A program made the position numbers and the translations under genes. From Azorinus chamasolen (lineage: Eukaryota > Mollusca > Bivalvia > Cardiida > Solecurtidae), in assembly GCA_963576725.1 (NCBI GenBank), contig OY755242.1, positions 29,782,225 through 29,846,224 of the forward strand: a stretch of 64,000 bases of DNA, written 5' to 3'. Below, piece after piece: positions 11,848-21,586 of the stretch; positions within the stretch are counted from its first letter, which is position 1; every line of letters begins with the position of its first letter. Under the pieces are notes generated by a model, which saw nothing but the letters and a program-made list of their open reading frames with translations, did no database searches and was not told the DNA's origin.

Positions 11848-11895
11848 AGTTAGTGAACACGAAGTAAATACATGTATTTACTTCGTGTTAGTGAA
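11848..11895. repeat. Perfect 34-bp palindrome with flanking 8-bp direct repeats
   Basis: AACACGAAGTAAATACA and its exact reverse complement occupy 11856-11889. TTAGTGAA occurs just outside on both sides (11850-11857 and 11888-11895), overlapping the palindrome by two bases. It may be a tiny insertion with an 8-bp duplication, or a local template-switch product. Confidence 0.6.
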
Positions 11896-12547
11896 TTAGC
11901 AATAATTAGTCTGGGTAAATATCATTATAAAGTATCCAACTGACACAATTTATCTTCATGTATTCAAAACAAATGTTTGTATTGTTTAAATGTTTGAATG
12001 CGGGAAAAATGTACTGGCATATAAAACCACTGCAGACTCAGTCTTCTCTGTTTGCAAAAGTGTGAAAAGGGCCTTTACAGCTGAGGGAAATACATTGCTA
12101 TAAAGTTATGCCATGAACTATATGTACAATAGTTTGGTTTTTTAAAAATTCCTATCATATCACTTTCATAATTAAAACACGCTTTTCGAAAGGGGAGAAC
12201 GAATTGCTAGGATGTAAGCAATGTTTTATTTGAAAAGACAAAACTGGTTTGTTCTGGGTGACTAATGTACTCCCACTTCGTCTAAACTCATTTCATCTAC
12301 TAAATAAACTTTTAAGTTTAGACAAAAAATCCCATTTCGTCAAAAGGGTATTTCACACCTTTTTAGATACATTTCCTCATATTGTATAAAGGTGCTAATT
12401 GAGTAGAGACAGACACTAAATGAGGTGTGAATGTCATATACTGTACTATATTTTGTGTTTTTATATGGAAAAGAGCTTATCAGGGATACAAATGTTTAGG
12501 ATCCAGATTATTACTGAGTCATGAAATAACCACTATATGATGTAGAT
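11896..12547. other. Mostly unassigned; one eroded A/E hairpin arm
   Basis: CTGCAGACTCAGTCTTCTCTG followed by TTTGCAAAAGTGTGAAAAGG at about 12030-12070 is the right half of an A-type element. CTTCGTCTAAACTCATTTC and AATCCCATTTCGTC at 12278-12346 are diverged copies of one motif. No gene is visible. Confidence 0.35.
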
Positions 12548-12775
12548 TTAACCCTTTCCCTCATATTGACGACTTTTGACGACTCTGTAAAAGTCACTTT
12601 GTGAAACCATTGTGATAAATAGAGCATTTGCTCCTATAGGAGCAAATGCTCTATTTATCACAATGGTTTCAAACTACAAAATTCTAAAATTTTCATTTTC
12701 TCTAGATAATGCTCCTTTTCAGTATATTTATTCAAAGAGGTTGTATCTAAAATAGCCTATGAGGTAATGGGTTAA
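12548..12775 (+). mobile_element. B-family MITE, full length
   Basis: TTAA at 12548 and 12772 brackets 228 bp with ends ACCCTTTCCCTC and GAGGTAATGGG. A perfect 68-bp hairpin lies at 12603-12670 (GAAACCATTGTGATAAAT to its mirror, apex CTCCTATAGGAG). The right flank carries the B signature TTTTCGGT-like TTTTCAGTATATTTATTCAAAG. Confidence 0.9.
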
Positions 12776-12796
12776 CCTAAAGGATGTTAATATTAT

Positions 12797-12970
12797 TTAA
12801 CCCTTTCCCTGTTCTTTGTTTACTCAACATTTAAATACGTACTGAATATTCATGGACATAACAGTTATACAAAAATGTGGAAAGTGAAACATTGTAGGCA
12901 TTTTAGAAAGAAACAGATCTATCAAATTCCATTAGCAAACAGAGCAGACCCAGATAAGACAGCTCCTCGA
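12797..12970 (+). mobile_element. A2-family MITE, truncated in the hairpin
   Basis: The start TTAACCCTTTCCCTGTTC and the long arm TACTGAATATTCATGGAC are intact. It stops at the hairpin apex (AGCTCCTCGA); the second arm and right end are absent. Confidence 0.75.
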
Positions 12971-13647
12971 AACCCGAAACATATTTGACAGATTTTCTTT
13001 CACTGTACGCATTTGCTTACATAAGTATAATAAGATGAGTTAGTTTGTATTTATAATTTGTTTGTACAAGTACGAATTGCCAATGCTATTTCTTATTTTT
13101 GTTTTATTGTTTACAGATCGTCATGACTTTGTCATGATTGTGGTAGATCGATCTGCACTGAAATAAACCACTGATTGACATTTATCAGTCTCTGACTGAT
13201 TCTGAACCCCTGAGCTTGGCCGGAAGGTCCGAGGAACGGCGGTGGAGCCGCCCCATTTAAGACTCTATCAAAATAACATTATTTCTTACGTGAATTTTCA
13301 ACAGGGGAGTCTCATCTTAGCTAAACCAAAATTTGGAACCCATCCATTTTTTCATATTGAGGGCGGGGTGGTGTATGGTGGGGATGGGGACGGGATAGGG
13401 TGGGTGGGGTGTTCAAGGCAAAATGTACATCAATATAAATATTGGAGATCCTTGGGTTCATCAGTATATATATATAATCTATATTAGAACCTCTTCATTG
13501 ATACGCTAATACAAACACATGTACAAACATATAGCTGTAAAGATTCCATGACATTTATATTTGAATTACAAGAGACTAACAGTCAGAGGGTTCATCTAGG
13601 AGCCCTCTGATCTCGTTAAGACCTCTTTGCCTGTGTCCCGGCTATGG
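12971..13647. other. Unassigned; includes a small E-like hairpin
   Basis: AGAGGGTTCATCTAGGAGCCCTCTGATCT at 13577-13605 is an E-type hairpin core without ends. A G-rich block (GGGGATGGGGACGGGATAGG) lies at about 13379-13410. The 81-residue plus-strand frame at 13242-13487 has no recognisable motif. Confidence 0.35.
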
Positions 13648-13846
13648 GAACTCTTGCGCTGCCAATGTCGCATCTGTGATTACCTATGCAAACAGTTTGG
13701 ATCCAGATGAGACGTCGAGTAACTTGTCGTCTCATCATGTTTGGACGAAAGGGGAGAACATTAAACAAATGAAAATTGTAGCAGACAAGCAGATCAATTT
13801 GCAACGACAAATTTTGCAGACGACACTATTTGGCAGCGACAGAGTT
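13648..13846 (+). mobile_element. D2-family MITE
   Basis: Ends AACTCTTGCGCTGCCAATG and ATTTGGCAGCGACAGAGTT are inverted. The hairpin at about 13687-13740 reads CAAACAGTTTGGATCC, GATGAGACGTCGAGT and a partial mirror. The right part has the D2 signature TTTTGCAGACGACACT. Confidence 0.75.
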
Positions 13847-14298
13847 GAATGTTTAAGTATGGTCTGACATGTCCGTTGATGTCCTGTAAAACATGACAGG
13901 CGTCATTAGTAGATCGTTTATTACAAACAAGTCGAGACACAGTACACACACTACAGCACTTTGAACTGCATAGTATGGTGCATAGCACAAGGGTGACAGT
14001 ATCCGACTGGTTTTGTTATGTACATTGACTATATTCCTAAATCAAATTTTTGAAACAAACATATCCATTAAGGGACATTGTTAAAAAGCCTTCCGATTTA
14101 CACATACATGTATATAATAGACCGGGCGAATGTCAGACGCATATACATGTATACTAGTGGAAGCCCAATTCACCAATGATTTACTTCGTACTAAAATGAC
14201 AGTAAACGTCACAATAGTTTAATGATCTGATTTCAAGCCCTCGTGCAATACGAATATAAGTATTCTCTAAATTAATGATAATGAACATCTTCTATAGC

Positions 14299-14526
14299 TT
14301 AACCCTTCACTCCATAAATACGCCTTTTAACGCATTTTCAAAACAGAGTAGACCAAGATAAAATGGCTCATGTAGGAGCTGCTCTGTTTGCATTTGAAAT
14401 AAGTTATTCAGTTTCTGTCATGGCCAAAATCCCCGTGTCCATGTTTCATTATAACAATTAATATAACAATTAATCTAATTATTATTCCAGATGTCATTAT
14501 TAAATATTCATGGAGTAAAGGGTTAA
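14299..14526 (-). mobile_element. A1-family MITE with one hairpin arm shortened
   Basis: TTAACCCTTCACTCCAT at the left and ATGGAGTAAAGGGTTAA at the right are intact ends. The hairpin runs AACAGAGTAGACC...GGCTCATGTAGGAGC then straight to TGCTCTGTTTGC, so about 15 bp of the right arm are missing. Confidence 0.8.
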
Positions 14527-14618
14527 TCTTAAATATATACATATAAACGTTAAGCTCGTAATATCGTCCTTAAAACAAAGGGTAGTAGATTGCTTTCATC
14601 AGAAATGGGGTTATGATG

Positions 14619-14704
14619 TATACAGTCAAATAAAGCTACCACTTGCCTTTGCAACTGTGAATTATGTCCCTTTTTGGTGGTCGCATTAGAGGGGTTTTAC
14701 TGTA
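14619..14704. mobile_element. C3-family MITE, right half only
   Basis: TACAGT is fused to AGCTACCACTTGCCTTTGC, then GTGGTCGCATTAGAGGGG-TTTTACTGTA. The left terminal repeat and hairpin apex were lost in one deletion. Confidence 0.7.
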
Positions 14705-14728
14705 TTTCAGACTAGGGATATTTTACTG

Positions 14729-14943
14729 TACAGTAAAACCTCTCTTAACCGGCAGTTAAATGTACAATGTAGTATGAATATCGGTCTTGGAGACAGGTGA
14801 CAGCTTAATGCAGGGTGAAAGTCATGCAGAAAGCTCCTAGAGGAGCTTTCTGCATGACTTTCACCCTGCATTAAGCAGCCACCTGCCTAAAAGTATCTAA
14901 ATTATTATCTACTAGAATTCCGGCTAAGAGAGGTTATACTGTA
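14729..14943. mobile_element. C2-family MITE, full length
   Basis: TA-flanked ends TACAGTAAAACCTCTC and GAGAGGTTATACTGTA. Long arms GACAGCTTAATGCAGGGTG...GCTCCT meet at 14839-14840 with AG at the apex, and the arms are nearly perfect for more than 40 bp each. Confidence 0.88.
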
Positions 14944-15044
14944 GTATCAATAACGTATAGGTGTCAACTCTTTTGCCGCCACATATAGCCGTCTGTAAAA
15001 CACGTCTACCAAAGTTTCGTTTTTCGAAATATCTTCATATTTGT

Positions 15045-15268
15045 TTAACCCTTTCCCTGTTCAATATTCATGTAAATAACGACATCGTGAATACTTATTA
15101 ATGTAAATTATTCAAGGAAGCGTATTTTGACAAAATTTTAAAATCATATCTATATCATGTCAAAAGCAAAAGAGGAGACTCTGGTCGGACGGCTGCTATA
15201 GGAGCCGTCTGATCTAGGTCAACTCTGTTTGCAAGTGCATGACAATGCATTTATAGGAAAGAAAGTAA
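15045..15268 (+). mobile_element. A-family MITE
   Basis: TTAACCCTTTCCCTGTTCAATATTCATG combines the A2 end with the A1-type interior TGTAAATAACGACATCGTGAAT. The hairpin apex is GGCTGCTATAGGAGCC near 15199. The right end has decayed to GAAAGTAACA. Confidence 0.7.
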
Positions 15269-15275
15269 CACAATC

Positions 15276-15345
15276 TCAGTTTGGATTCAGTTTGGATTTA
15301 AGGCGCCGAGTAAAATCTGGATCCAAACCGTTTACTAAAGTGATT
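15276..15345. repeat. D-hairpin fragment
   Basis: CAGTTTGGATTTAAGGCGCCGAGTAAA-ATCTGGATCCAAACCGTTT is a shortened D palindrome without element ends. Confidence 0.55.
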
Positions 15346-15481
15346 ACAGATTCGCAATACACCGTATTTGTTTGTAAAGAGTTAGCATATTACATTATCC
15401 TCACTATATGAAGGAATTACTTTTCCCAAACAATCATTGTGGCCAAGTTTACTTCCAAAATATGGGCGAAACAGAACAAAG

Positions 15482-15689
15482 TACAGTAAAACCCCTCTAA
15501 ACCGGACGTTAAAATTAGCATAAATGTCAGTATTAGAGACAGGTGGCAGCTTAATGCAGAGTGAAAGTCATGCAGAAAGCTCCTATAGGAGCTTTCTGCA
15601 TGACTTTCACCCTGCATTAAGCAGTCACCTGCTTAAAGGTATCTAAATTCTTGTCTACTAGAATTCCGGTTTAGAGGGGTTCTACTGTA
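15482..15689. mobile_element. C2-family MITE, full length
   Basis: Ends TACAGTAAAACCCCTCTAAACCGG and CCGGTTTAGAGGGG-TTCTACTGTA. The arms from GGCAGCTTAATGCAGAGTG to apex GCTCCTATAGGAGC (centre 15585/15586) are almost perfect mirrors. This is the clearest C2 copy. Confidence 0.92.
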
Positions 15690-15898
15690 TAGGTTTATGT
15701 TCCAGATGGCACCCGACGGCGTTTACCCAGCAGAGTTCTCTAGTACAAAGGAATAAACAGAACGGGAGCACCCTTAGTATGTCAGCCATTGCTTCACTTA
15801 CATGTCCATTTGTACCCTAACGTAAACTGTTCATCTAAATTATATATAATAGTTAGCGACAAGAGTTACTGAGTAAAATGGAATTTAGGGCGTGTTTT

Positions 15899-16092
15899 AT
15901 TAACACATTCCTCACTGTGAGAAAGTAATGCGTGCTTAAATTTTGGATCTGTTGCAAATTCTTTACTGTGCGTTTCCATCAATCGGTTGAGAAACCATTG
16001 ACCGAGTGTCGAACAGATTGGATCCTGATGAGACACCGATATACTCTGCATCTCATCTTGATACAAGCTGTTTACAAATAGGGGATAAAGGA
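15899..16092 (+). mobile_element. D1-family MITE
   Basis: CTCACTGTGAGAAAGTAATG begins the element, with D1 signatures AAATTTTGGATCTG and GAGAAACCATTGACCGAGTG. The hairpin is CGAACAGATTGGATCC to GATACAAGCTGTTT around 16008-16070. The end GGGGATAAAGG is a decayed GGATAAGGGTTAA. Confidence 0.7.
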
Positions 16093-16137
16093 ATAATGAT
16101 TAACACAGAATTATTTTTTACTCGCATGGAACTGCAT

Positions 16138-16358
16138 TGAACCCTTTCCACTGTCAGTGGCGAATCTGTGATTACCTATTCAAGCAGTTTGGGCCCAGAT
16201 GAAATGCCGAGTCACTCGACGTTTAATCAGAATCCAAACTATTTGATACACTGAGTTTGTATTCTGAAAGAAAAAGAAAACAGTTAATATTTCAAAAGAA
16301 TGAAAATTGTTGCAGACCGCAATTTTTGCTGACGACAATACTAGGCACCGAAAGAGTT
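16138..16358 (+). mobile_element. D2-family MITE
   Basis: Ends AACCCTTTCCACTGTCAG and TAGGCACCGAAAGAGTT. Right interior TTTTTGCTGACGACAATACT is the D2 mark. Hairpin CAAGCAGTTTGGGCCC...CGAGTCACTCG is moderately eroded. A C-run (16360-16374) abuts the right end. Confidence 0.7.
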
Positions 16359-16539
16359 ACCCCCCCCCCCCCCCTTCCCCCTCTTCTGACATTATTAATA
16401 ATATCCTATATCTATAGTTGTGCTGTAACTGGCATAGTACTTAACAGTTAGTTATACAGCAGAAGAGCGAAACCAAAACATCTGCGAAGGTGATTAAAAA
16501 CTTTTGCACGTTATGGGTGGAATTCATGATTAGCGCAGG

Positions 16540-16605
16540 CAAACAGTTTGGATCCTGATGAGACGCCGAGTAACTCGGCGTCTCATCAGAGATCCAAACT
16601 GTTTG
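16540..16605. repeat. Solo D hairpin, near perfect
   Basis: CAAACAGTTTGGATCC-TGATGAGACGCCGAG meets its mirror at TAACTCGG; the only defects are an extra GA in the right arm. No terminal repeats can be placed around it. Confidence 0.75.
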
Positions 16606-16620
16606 ACACCCAGGTTATAT

Positions 16621-16815
16621 TTAACTCTTATCCCGCTGTGGAAATTGACGTCAGTTCATTATTGACTTCTTCCAATTTGAACAAGCTTTTAAGAAACAAT
16701 TAACCGAGTGACCAACAGCTTGGATCCTGATAAAATGCCGAGTTGCTCGGCGTTTCATCTGGATCCAAGCTGTTTGCAAATGCGACTCACGTAGCTGCTA
16801 GCAAAAGAAGGGTCA
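16621..16815 (+). mobile_element. D1-family MITE
   Basis: It starts TTAACTCTTATCCCGCTG. The hairpin (16713-16777) runs CCAACAGCTTGGATCC to GGATCCAAGCTGTTTGC with apex GAGTTGCTC. The right end is eroded (GCTAGCAAAAGAAGGGTCAA). Confidence 0.75.
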
Positions 16816-17304
16816 AAAGCAAACGAGGATATATAAATGAAAAATGTAAGCAGACACCAGTTTTAAGCTGACTGTAATAGTTCCCCCACAGCTTGTTAAA
16901 GGTTCGATGCTCGCGTATTACACGGCAGTGATTCTGTGCGCTTTGGAAAGGTATACAACAATTTGGCAAACGGTTTCAATTGTTAAATATTCCCTGAAAG
17001 CCGGTGTGTTATCTAGAAAAGTGTTATAAATTGAATCCCAAAAGCTCCACGGAACTGCATAAACAAGTGTTGCGCGAGGAAGGCTTGTTGATAGGCAAAT
17101 GCTTCGTATTTGATTAATAGGAACTATTCGCAACCCCCTCATACCAGACGTGTTCATAGCTTCAAATACGTGTGCTAAACATTTTACGGATAATATAAGA
17201 CATATTGGAAATTCAAATGGCAGGTAAGTAAATACATGTAATTGTGGTTTAAACCCTTAATCTGCTAAATAATTAAAATTGGCCCCTCCTTTTCTGAAGA
17301 TTAA
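16816..17304. other. Mostly unassigned sequence
   Basis: A D2-like tail (AAATGTAAGCAGACACC) occurs near 16843. Open frames of 60 and 79 residues on the minus strand have no motif I recognise. No MITE ends are evident between 16900 and 17300. Confidence 0.3.
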
Positions 17305-17553
17305 TTAAACCTTTACTCCATGAATATTCATGTAAAAATACTGACCTCATTAATATTAATTAGGTTAATTGTTATACATTTCATAGCACATGGGTAATCT
17401 GTTTAGCCAAGGCAGAAACTGTAGTCATATCTATATTATATCATAAGCAAACAGCGCAGACCCTGATCAAACGGCTCCTTTAGGAGCCGTCTGATCTGGG
17501 TCTACTCTGTATGCAAAGGCATAGAAAGGCGTATTTATGGAGTAAAGGGTTAA
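17305..17553 (+). mobile_element. A1-family MITE, full length
   Basis: TTAA at 17305 and 17550; ends ACCTTTACTCCATGAAT and TTTATGGAGTAAAGGG. The hairpin at 17447-17514 reads GCAAACAGCGCAGACCC to GGGTCTACTCTGTATGC, apex CTCCTTTAGGAG. Interior has AAACTGTAGTCATATCTATATTA, typical of A1. Confidence 0.88.
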
Positions 17554-17599
17554 CCAAATAATGTATCAAAATGTATCTTTTAAATTGATTTTTATGTAT

Positions 17600-17664
17600 A
17601 AACAATGAAGACCCAGATCAAAGGGTTTCATCTGGAGCTCTTTGATCTGGTCTGCACTATTTGC
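17600..17664. repeat. Solo A/E-type hairpin
   Basis: AAACAATGAAGACCCAGATCAAAGGG pairs with CTTTGATCTGGTCTGCACTATTTG around TTTCATCTGGAGC. No terminal repeats are recognisable. Confidence 0.6.
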
Positions 17665-17695
17665 ATAGGTCTTATATACTTGGCTCCGGTACCAC

Positions 17696-17905
17696 AATCC
17701 TTACTGTGCGGGACATGAGTCACTAATGTCCTTTGCAAACAGTGCAGACCCAGATGAGAGGGCTCCTAGAGGTGCCCTCTCATCAGGGTCTGCACTGTTT
17801 GTCATGTTACGTTTTCTTTAGAAGAATCCCTAATTATTCACAATAAGCTTGACCTGTTTGAATTTTGGAATAGTCCATTTGAATAGTCAGCACTGTAAGG
17901 GTCAA
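17696..17905 (-). mobile_element. E-family MITE, reverse orientation
   Basis: AATCCTTACTGTGCGGGACATGAG at the left and AGCACTGTAAGGGTCAA at the right are E ends. The hairpin at 17735-17801 is GCAAACAGTGCAGACCC...GAGAGGGCTCC to its mirror. Interior TTTGGAATAGTCCATTTG matches the copy at 19110. Confidence 0.8.
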
Positions 17906-17921
17906 TGGTGAAATCCCCATC

Positions 17922-18337
17922 CCGTTATCCACGACTTGACTCACAGTTTTGATCTAGATGAGATGTCGAGTAAATCGGTATCTCATCAGGATCCAAGGTC
18001 TTTGACACTCGCTTAACCCATTCCCTCATATTGACGACTTTTGACGACTCCGTACAAGTCACTTTGTGAAACCATTGTGATAAATAGAGCATTTGCTCCT
18101 ATAGGAGCAAATGCTCTATTTACCACAATGGTTTTAAACTACAAAATTCTAAACTTTTCCTTTTCTCTATCTAATGTTCCTTTTCGGTAGATTCATTCAA
18201 AGAGGTTGTATCTAAAAATAGCCTATGAGGTAATGGGTTAATAATTTCCCAACAGCTTAATCGAATCGGACTTAGTCAGAATTAAGCAGATCCAAAATTT
18301 GAGGAGACAATATGTTTTCATAGTGGGATAAGGGTTG
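17922..18337 (-). mobile_element. D1-family MITE split by a nested B element
   Basis: The D1 hairpin CACAGTTTTGATCTAGATGAGATGTCGAG...GGATCCAAGGTC is followed by GACACTCGC, then TTAA and the B copy at 18013-18241. D1 resumes with AGATCCAAAATTTGAGGAGAC and ends GGGATAAGGGTTG. Confidence 0.75.
18013..18241 (+). mobile_element. B-family MITE nested in D1
   Basis: TTAACCCATTCCCTC to GAGGTAATGGGTTAA, 229 bp, TTAA both sides. The hairpin at 18068-18135 is perfect except one base (TTTACCACAATGG for TTTATCACAATGG). Confidence 0.92.
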
Positions 18338-18800
18338 AAATTATAAACCTTTATGATGCTTAGTGTGGTTTAGTTTGCATACACTTAAACCAACAATTTA
18401 GATCTAGATCCGTCGCGTCATGTTTTGACGTGGGATCTGCACCCAGACTCTTTTTGTTCTGTCTTTTGGTATTTCGTCAAGTTTACATCTTCTTGTACTT
18501 GATATGAGCATACTATATATGATTACACAATGAATGAATGAATGAAATTGAATGAAATGAATTGAACTGAATTGATTGAATTACATTGAATAAATATTAG
18601 GGTCTATAAAAGAAGATGGGTGCTTAATGCAGCACGAAAGTAAAGCACACACCTCTGTCTCAATTCTTCCTAAATCAGTTACATAAGAATTAGAAGGTTT
18701 ATAGATGGTTGTTAAAAGAATCTTAGATCTAATTCTACATTTTCTGACATGGCCGCTTGAAATACGTTTCATTCTTAAAATCTTTATGAAGCTCTGTCAA
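18338..18800. other. Unassigned; low-complexity GAAT repeats and a C4 fragment
   Basis: (GAAT/GAATTGAAT)n occupies about 18528-18595. GATGGGTGCTTAATGCAGCACGAAAGTAAAGC at 18614-18645 is a left C arm without its mirror. Confidence 0.4.
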
Positions 18801-18804
18801 CGTA

Positions 18805-19045
18805 TAATTGTTCTGTGTTTATTCCAAAATTAAGTACCTATACTGAATATTAATGGATGAAATAGTTATAATGATATATGGAAGGCGGAACATTATACCC
18901 ATTTTAGAAACTAAAGAAAAATATCCACCAAATTCCATTAGCAAACAGAACATACCCTGATCAGACGGTTCCTATAGGAACCGTCTGATCTGGGTTTATT
19001 CTGTTTGCAGATGCACGAAAAGGTTTTTATAGTGTTATAGCGTTA
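18805..19045 (+). mobile_element. A2-family MITE, ends eroded
   Basis: A2 interior TGTTTATTCCAAAATTAAGTACC and ATATGGAAGGCGGAACATT. Hairpin 18941-19008 from GCAAACAGAACATACCC to GGGTTTATTCTGTTTGC, apex GGTTCCTATAGGAACC, which is compensated on both arms relative to the usual GGCTCC. Confidence 0.75.
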
Positions 19046-19109
19046 GGAAAGTTAACACATGTAATTTGATGCTTGTCGAAAGGTGTTTTATTATACAGTG
19101 ATATATGTT

Positions 19110-19322
19110 TTAACCCTTACAACGCTGACTTTCCAAATGGACTATTCCAAAATTCAAAAGGGCCAAACCTGTGGTGAATACTTGGGGATTTTTCTAAAGA
19201 AAAGTGTTACATGGCAAACAGTGCAGACCCTGATGAGAGGGCTCTTCTAGGAACCCTCTCATCTGGGTATACATTGTTTGCAAAGGACATTAGTGATTCG
19301 TGTCCCACACAATAAGGGTTAA
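19110..19322 (+). mobile_element. E-family MITE, full length
   Basis: TTAACCCTTACAACGCTGAC and TCCCACACAATAAGGGTTAA, 213 bp with TTAA at both ends. The hairpin (19213-19281) is GGCAAACAGTGCAGACCC...GAGAGGGCTC to GAACCCTCTCATC. This is the reference E copy here. Confidence 0.87.
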
Positions 19323-19494
19323 GCTATCATGCATGGACATATAGTTTTGACTGTTTAAAACTGGCATGAAAATCTACTTCTAGCTGTTTAACAGTTTTTC
19401 AGAAGGCTCGCCGTATTACTGTAAACTCTGCACCAAAACAGCTATCTGCATGTTACTGTAACTGGCTCATGGCCATTCACCAAGTGGACGCTTT

Positions 19495-19717
19495 TTTATT
19501 CATGTAAGAAATAATGACTTCATCAACATTTATTATCTGAATCTTAATAATGGCATATGTAAACAGGATAGTTTTGGTACTGGTAGGGTAGATCTATTAT
19601 CATTTCATAAGCAAACAGATAAGATACTGATCAGACGGTTGCTATGGAGCCGTCTGATCTTGGTCTGTTCTGCTTGCAAATGGGCGAAAACGCGTGTCTA
19701 TGAAGGGAATGATTAAA
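19495..19717 (+). mobile_element. A1-family MITE, left end lost
   Basis: The interior TATTCATGTAAGAAATAATGAC is intact. Hairpin 19611-19678 runs GCAAACAGATAAGATACTGATCAGACGG to CCGTCTGATC, apex GTTGCTATGGAGCC with one base lost. Right end AAGGGAATGATTAAA. Confidence 0.7.
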
Positions 19718-19733
19718 AGACTCTACTGTACCA

Positions 19734-19945
19734 TACAGTAAACCCTCTCTATAATGACCACTAAATTGTGTGAATTAGTTGGTATTTAGAGCAGGTGGCT
19801 GCTTAAAGCAAGGTGAAAGTAAAACAGAACGCTCCTATAGGATAGGAGCGTTCTGTTTTACTTTCACCTTGCTTTAAGCAGCCACCTGCCTTTAACACAA
19901 ATATTTGATGTAATTAAGTGGCCGTTATAGAGAGGTTTTACTGTA
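19734..19945. mobile_element. C1-family MITE, full length, enlarged apex
   Basis: Ends TACAGTAAACCCTCTCTATAA and TTATAGAGAGG-TTTTACTGTA. Arms GTGGCTGCTTAAAGCAAGG to CCTTGCTTTAAGCAGCCAC are perfect mirrors over more than 40 bp. The apex reads CTCCTATAGGATAGGAG, five bases longer than normal. Confidence 0.9.
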
Positions 19946-19991
19946 TATAAAGGAGCCGATCAGACCAGCAGCTGAAAATACCAGATGATTG

Positions 19992-20125
19992 AACAGTAAA
20001 ACCTCGCCATTCCGAACCGTTAGTTAAAAAGACTTGAGAATAATGTAGAGTGCAGGTGGTGCAGATAGCTCCCATAGGACGACCCTTCTGGTTGGCGTTC
20101 ACCCCGCAATCTGCTGCCACCTATC
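19992..20125. mobile_element. C-family MITE remnant
   Basis: CAGTAAAACCTCGCCATTCC and GTGCAGGTGGTGCAGATAGCTCCCATAGGACG survive, with the right arm eroded to TCACCCCGCAATCTGCTGCCACCT. No right end is visible; an A1 copy follows. Confidence 0.6.
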
Positions 20126-20319
20126 ATAATAAATAGTCATGTAAGAAATAATAACATTTATGAATATTTATTAAACGCAGCGTGTTTGAACCAAATCAGA
20201 AACTGTATGATCAGATCTATATCGTTTCTTAAGCAAACAGAGCAGACCCTGATCAGACCGCTCCTATAGGAGGTCTCCTCTGTTTGAAAAGAACGAACTT
20301 ACACATGTAGTAGGGTTAA
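20126..20319 (+). mobile_element. A1-family MITE, damaged
   Basis: Interior AGTCATGTAAGAAATAATAACATT and AAACTGTATGATCAGATCTATATC. The hairpin starts GCAAACAGAGCAGACCCTGATCAGACC but its right arm is shortened to GGAGGTCTCCTCTGTTTG. Right end AGTAGGGTTAAA. Confidence 0.65.
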
Positions 20320-20379
20320 ACGGCTTACTATTTATAATGACACTTATTTGCGTGATGGGTAAGCGAAGTCTAACTTATA

Positions 20380-20585
20380 TACAGTAAACCCCTCTAAACC
20401 GGTATTCTAGTAGAGCAAAGTTTAGATGCTTTTATGCAGGTGGTAGCTTAATGCAGGGTGAAAGTCAAGCGGAGAGGTCCTAGAGGAGCTTTCTGTATGA
20501 CTTTCACCCTGCATTAGGTTGCCACCTGTCTGCAAGACCAATATTTATACTAAATTGAACATCCGGTTTAAAAGGGTTTACTGTA
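20380..20585. mobile_element. C2-family MITE, full length
   Basis: TA-flanked; TACAGTAAACCCCTCTAAACCGG to CCGGTTTAAAAGGGTTTACTGTA. Arms GGTAGCTTAATGCAGGGTG and CACCCTGCATTAGGTTGCC; the apex GAGGTCCTAGAGGAGC carries mismatches. Confidence 0.87.
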
Positions 20586-20744
20586 CTTTGTAAAACTTAA
20601 ATACGAATGAAGTTACATGTACATGCTATGCAGAAAGTCTGATTACCCGACAAATCTCAGACTGATCGTAAAGAACAAATGTTAATGACATTGTGTCTCC
20701 TCACCCTAAAATTGGTGAATGCCCAAATCTGACCTAGTGCCATT

Positions 20745-20892
20745 TTTACTTTAAAAATCAAGTCTTTCCGAAAGACTTATCCGAGTGTCAAATAGCTTGG
20801 ATCCTGGTGAGACGCCGAGTTACTCGGCATCTTATCTGGATCAAAACTATTTGCAAATGCGAGCCAGGCCGCGCTTAATAGAATAAGGGCGA
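20745..20892 (+). mobile_element. D1-family MITE, left part degenerate
   Basis: CCGAGTGTCAAATAGCTTGGATCC, apex GCCGAGTTACTCGGC and GATCAAAACTATTTGC form the hairpin (20788-20854). The right side has the D1 signature AATGCGAGCCAGGCCGCGC and ends GAATAAGGG. Confidence 0.65.
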
Positions 20893-21029
20893 ATAAGATT
20901 ATTTCACTTAACTTTCAAGGGCACTGCCAGACTGAATACACAACTGCAATACCGCTCGACCATTTCGAGGAAGCACTCAAGAATTAAAACATATTCACCT
21001 GTAATACAATCTAAATTAGCTACATATCT

Positions 21030-21108
21030 CTTCAGCTCTGTGGTATAGCGTCAGCCTCATAGGCAAGAGGTCATGAGTTCGAATAACAAGGGAGACTCAT
21101 ACTCTCCC
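21030..21108 (+). other. tRNA-Met-like relic (tRNA-derived SINE or pseudogene)
   Basis: TGGTATAGCGTCAGCCTCATAGGC resembles a D-arm/A-box plus CAT anticodon loop, and GGTCATGAGTTCGAAT resembles the variable and T arms of tRNA-Met. The D-arm is shortened and the T-stem does not close well, so it is not a functional tRNA. A repetitive SINE origin is plausible. Confidence 0.4.
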
Positions 21109-21300
21109 ATGCTGTATTTTACATACTACATGTGTTAATAGATGCATTATTGTCCGGTACGTTTTTTTCCGTATTCTGGTATTTTGCAAATAAAGAACAT
21201 CGCCACAGCGGCAATTAATTAATTGGAATTAGTGACTTTAAATCAGATGACTCCTTATTGTTGAACGAATGTAATATATAAATATCCCAAGCAACCAACC

Positions 21301-21434
21301 CCAACCCTTTACTCCATAAATACACCTTTGTAAACAGAGTAGACCCAGAGTAGACCCGGATTAGACGGCTCCTGTACTGGGTCTACTCAGTTTGCAGCTG
21401 CGTTAAAACACGTTTATATGAAGGAAGGAGTTAA
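21301..21434. mobile_element. Short chimeric A element with two short arms
   Basis: The left side is the A1 short arm (CCCTTTACTCCATAAATAC). The right side is the A2 short arm (GTTAAAACACGTTTATATGAAGG...GTTAA). The usual 150-bp long arm is absent, leaving 134 bp around a damaged hairpin with a duplicated AGAGTAGACCC. Confidence 0.7.
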
Positions 21435-21586
21435 GATTTACCATAAATGCACCATCTTTAGTAAAAAGGGCCACAGGGACTGCAGCCCTTCGTGTCTGTG
21501 ACGCACTGTCTATTCAGACTCTATACAGCTTGATACTAATCGGGCGAACCATAACGAAGCAAGCCATGCACCTTCTAAATTATAAT
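21435..21586. other. Unassigned spacer
   Basis: No element ends, hairpin or coding signal seen. Confidence 0.3.
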
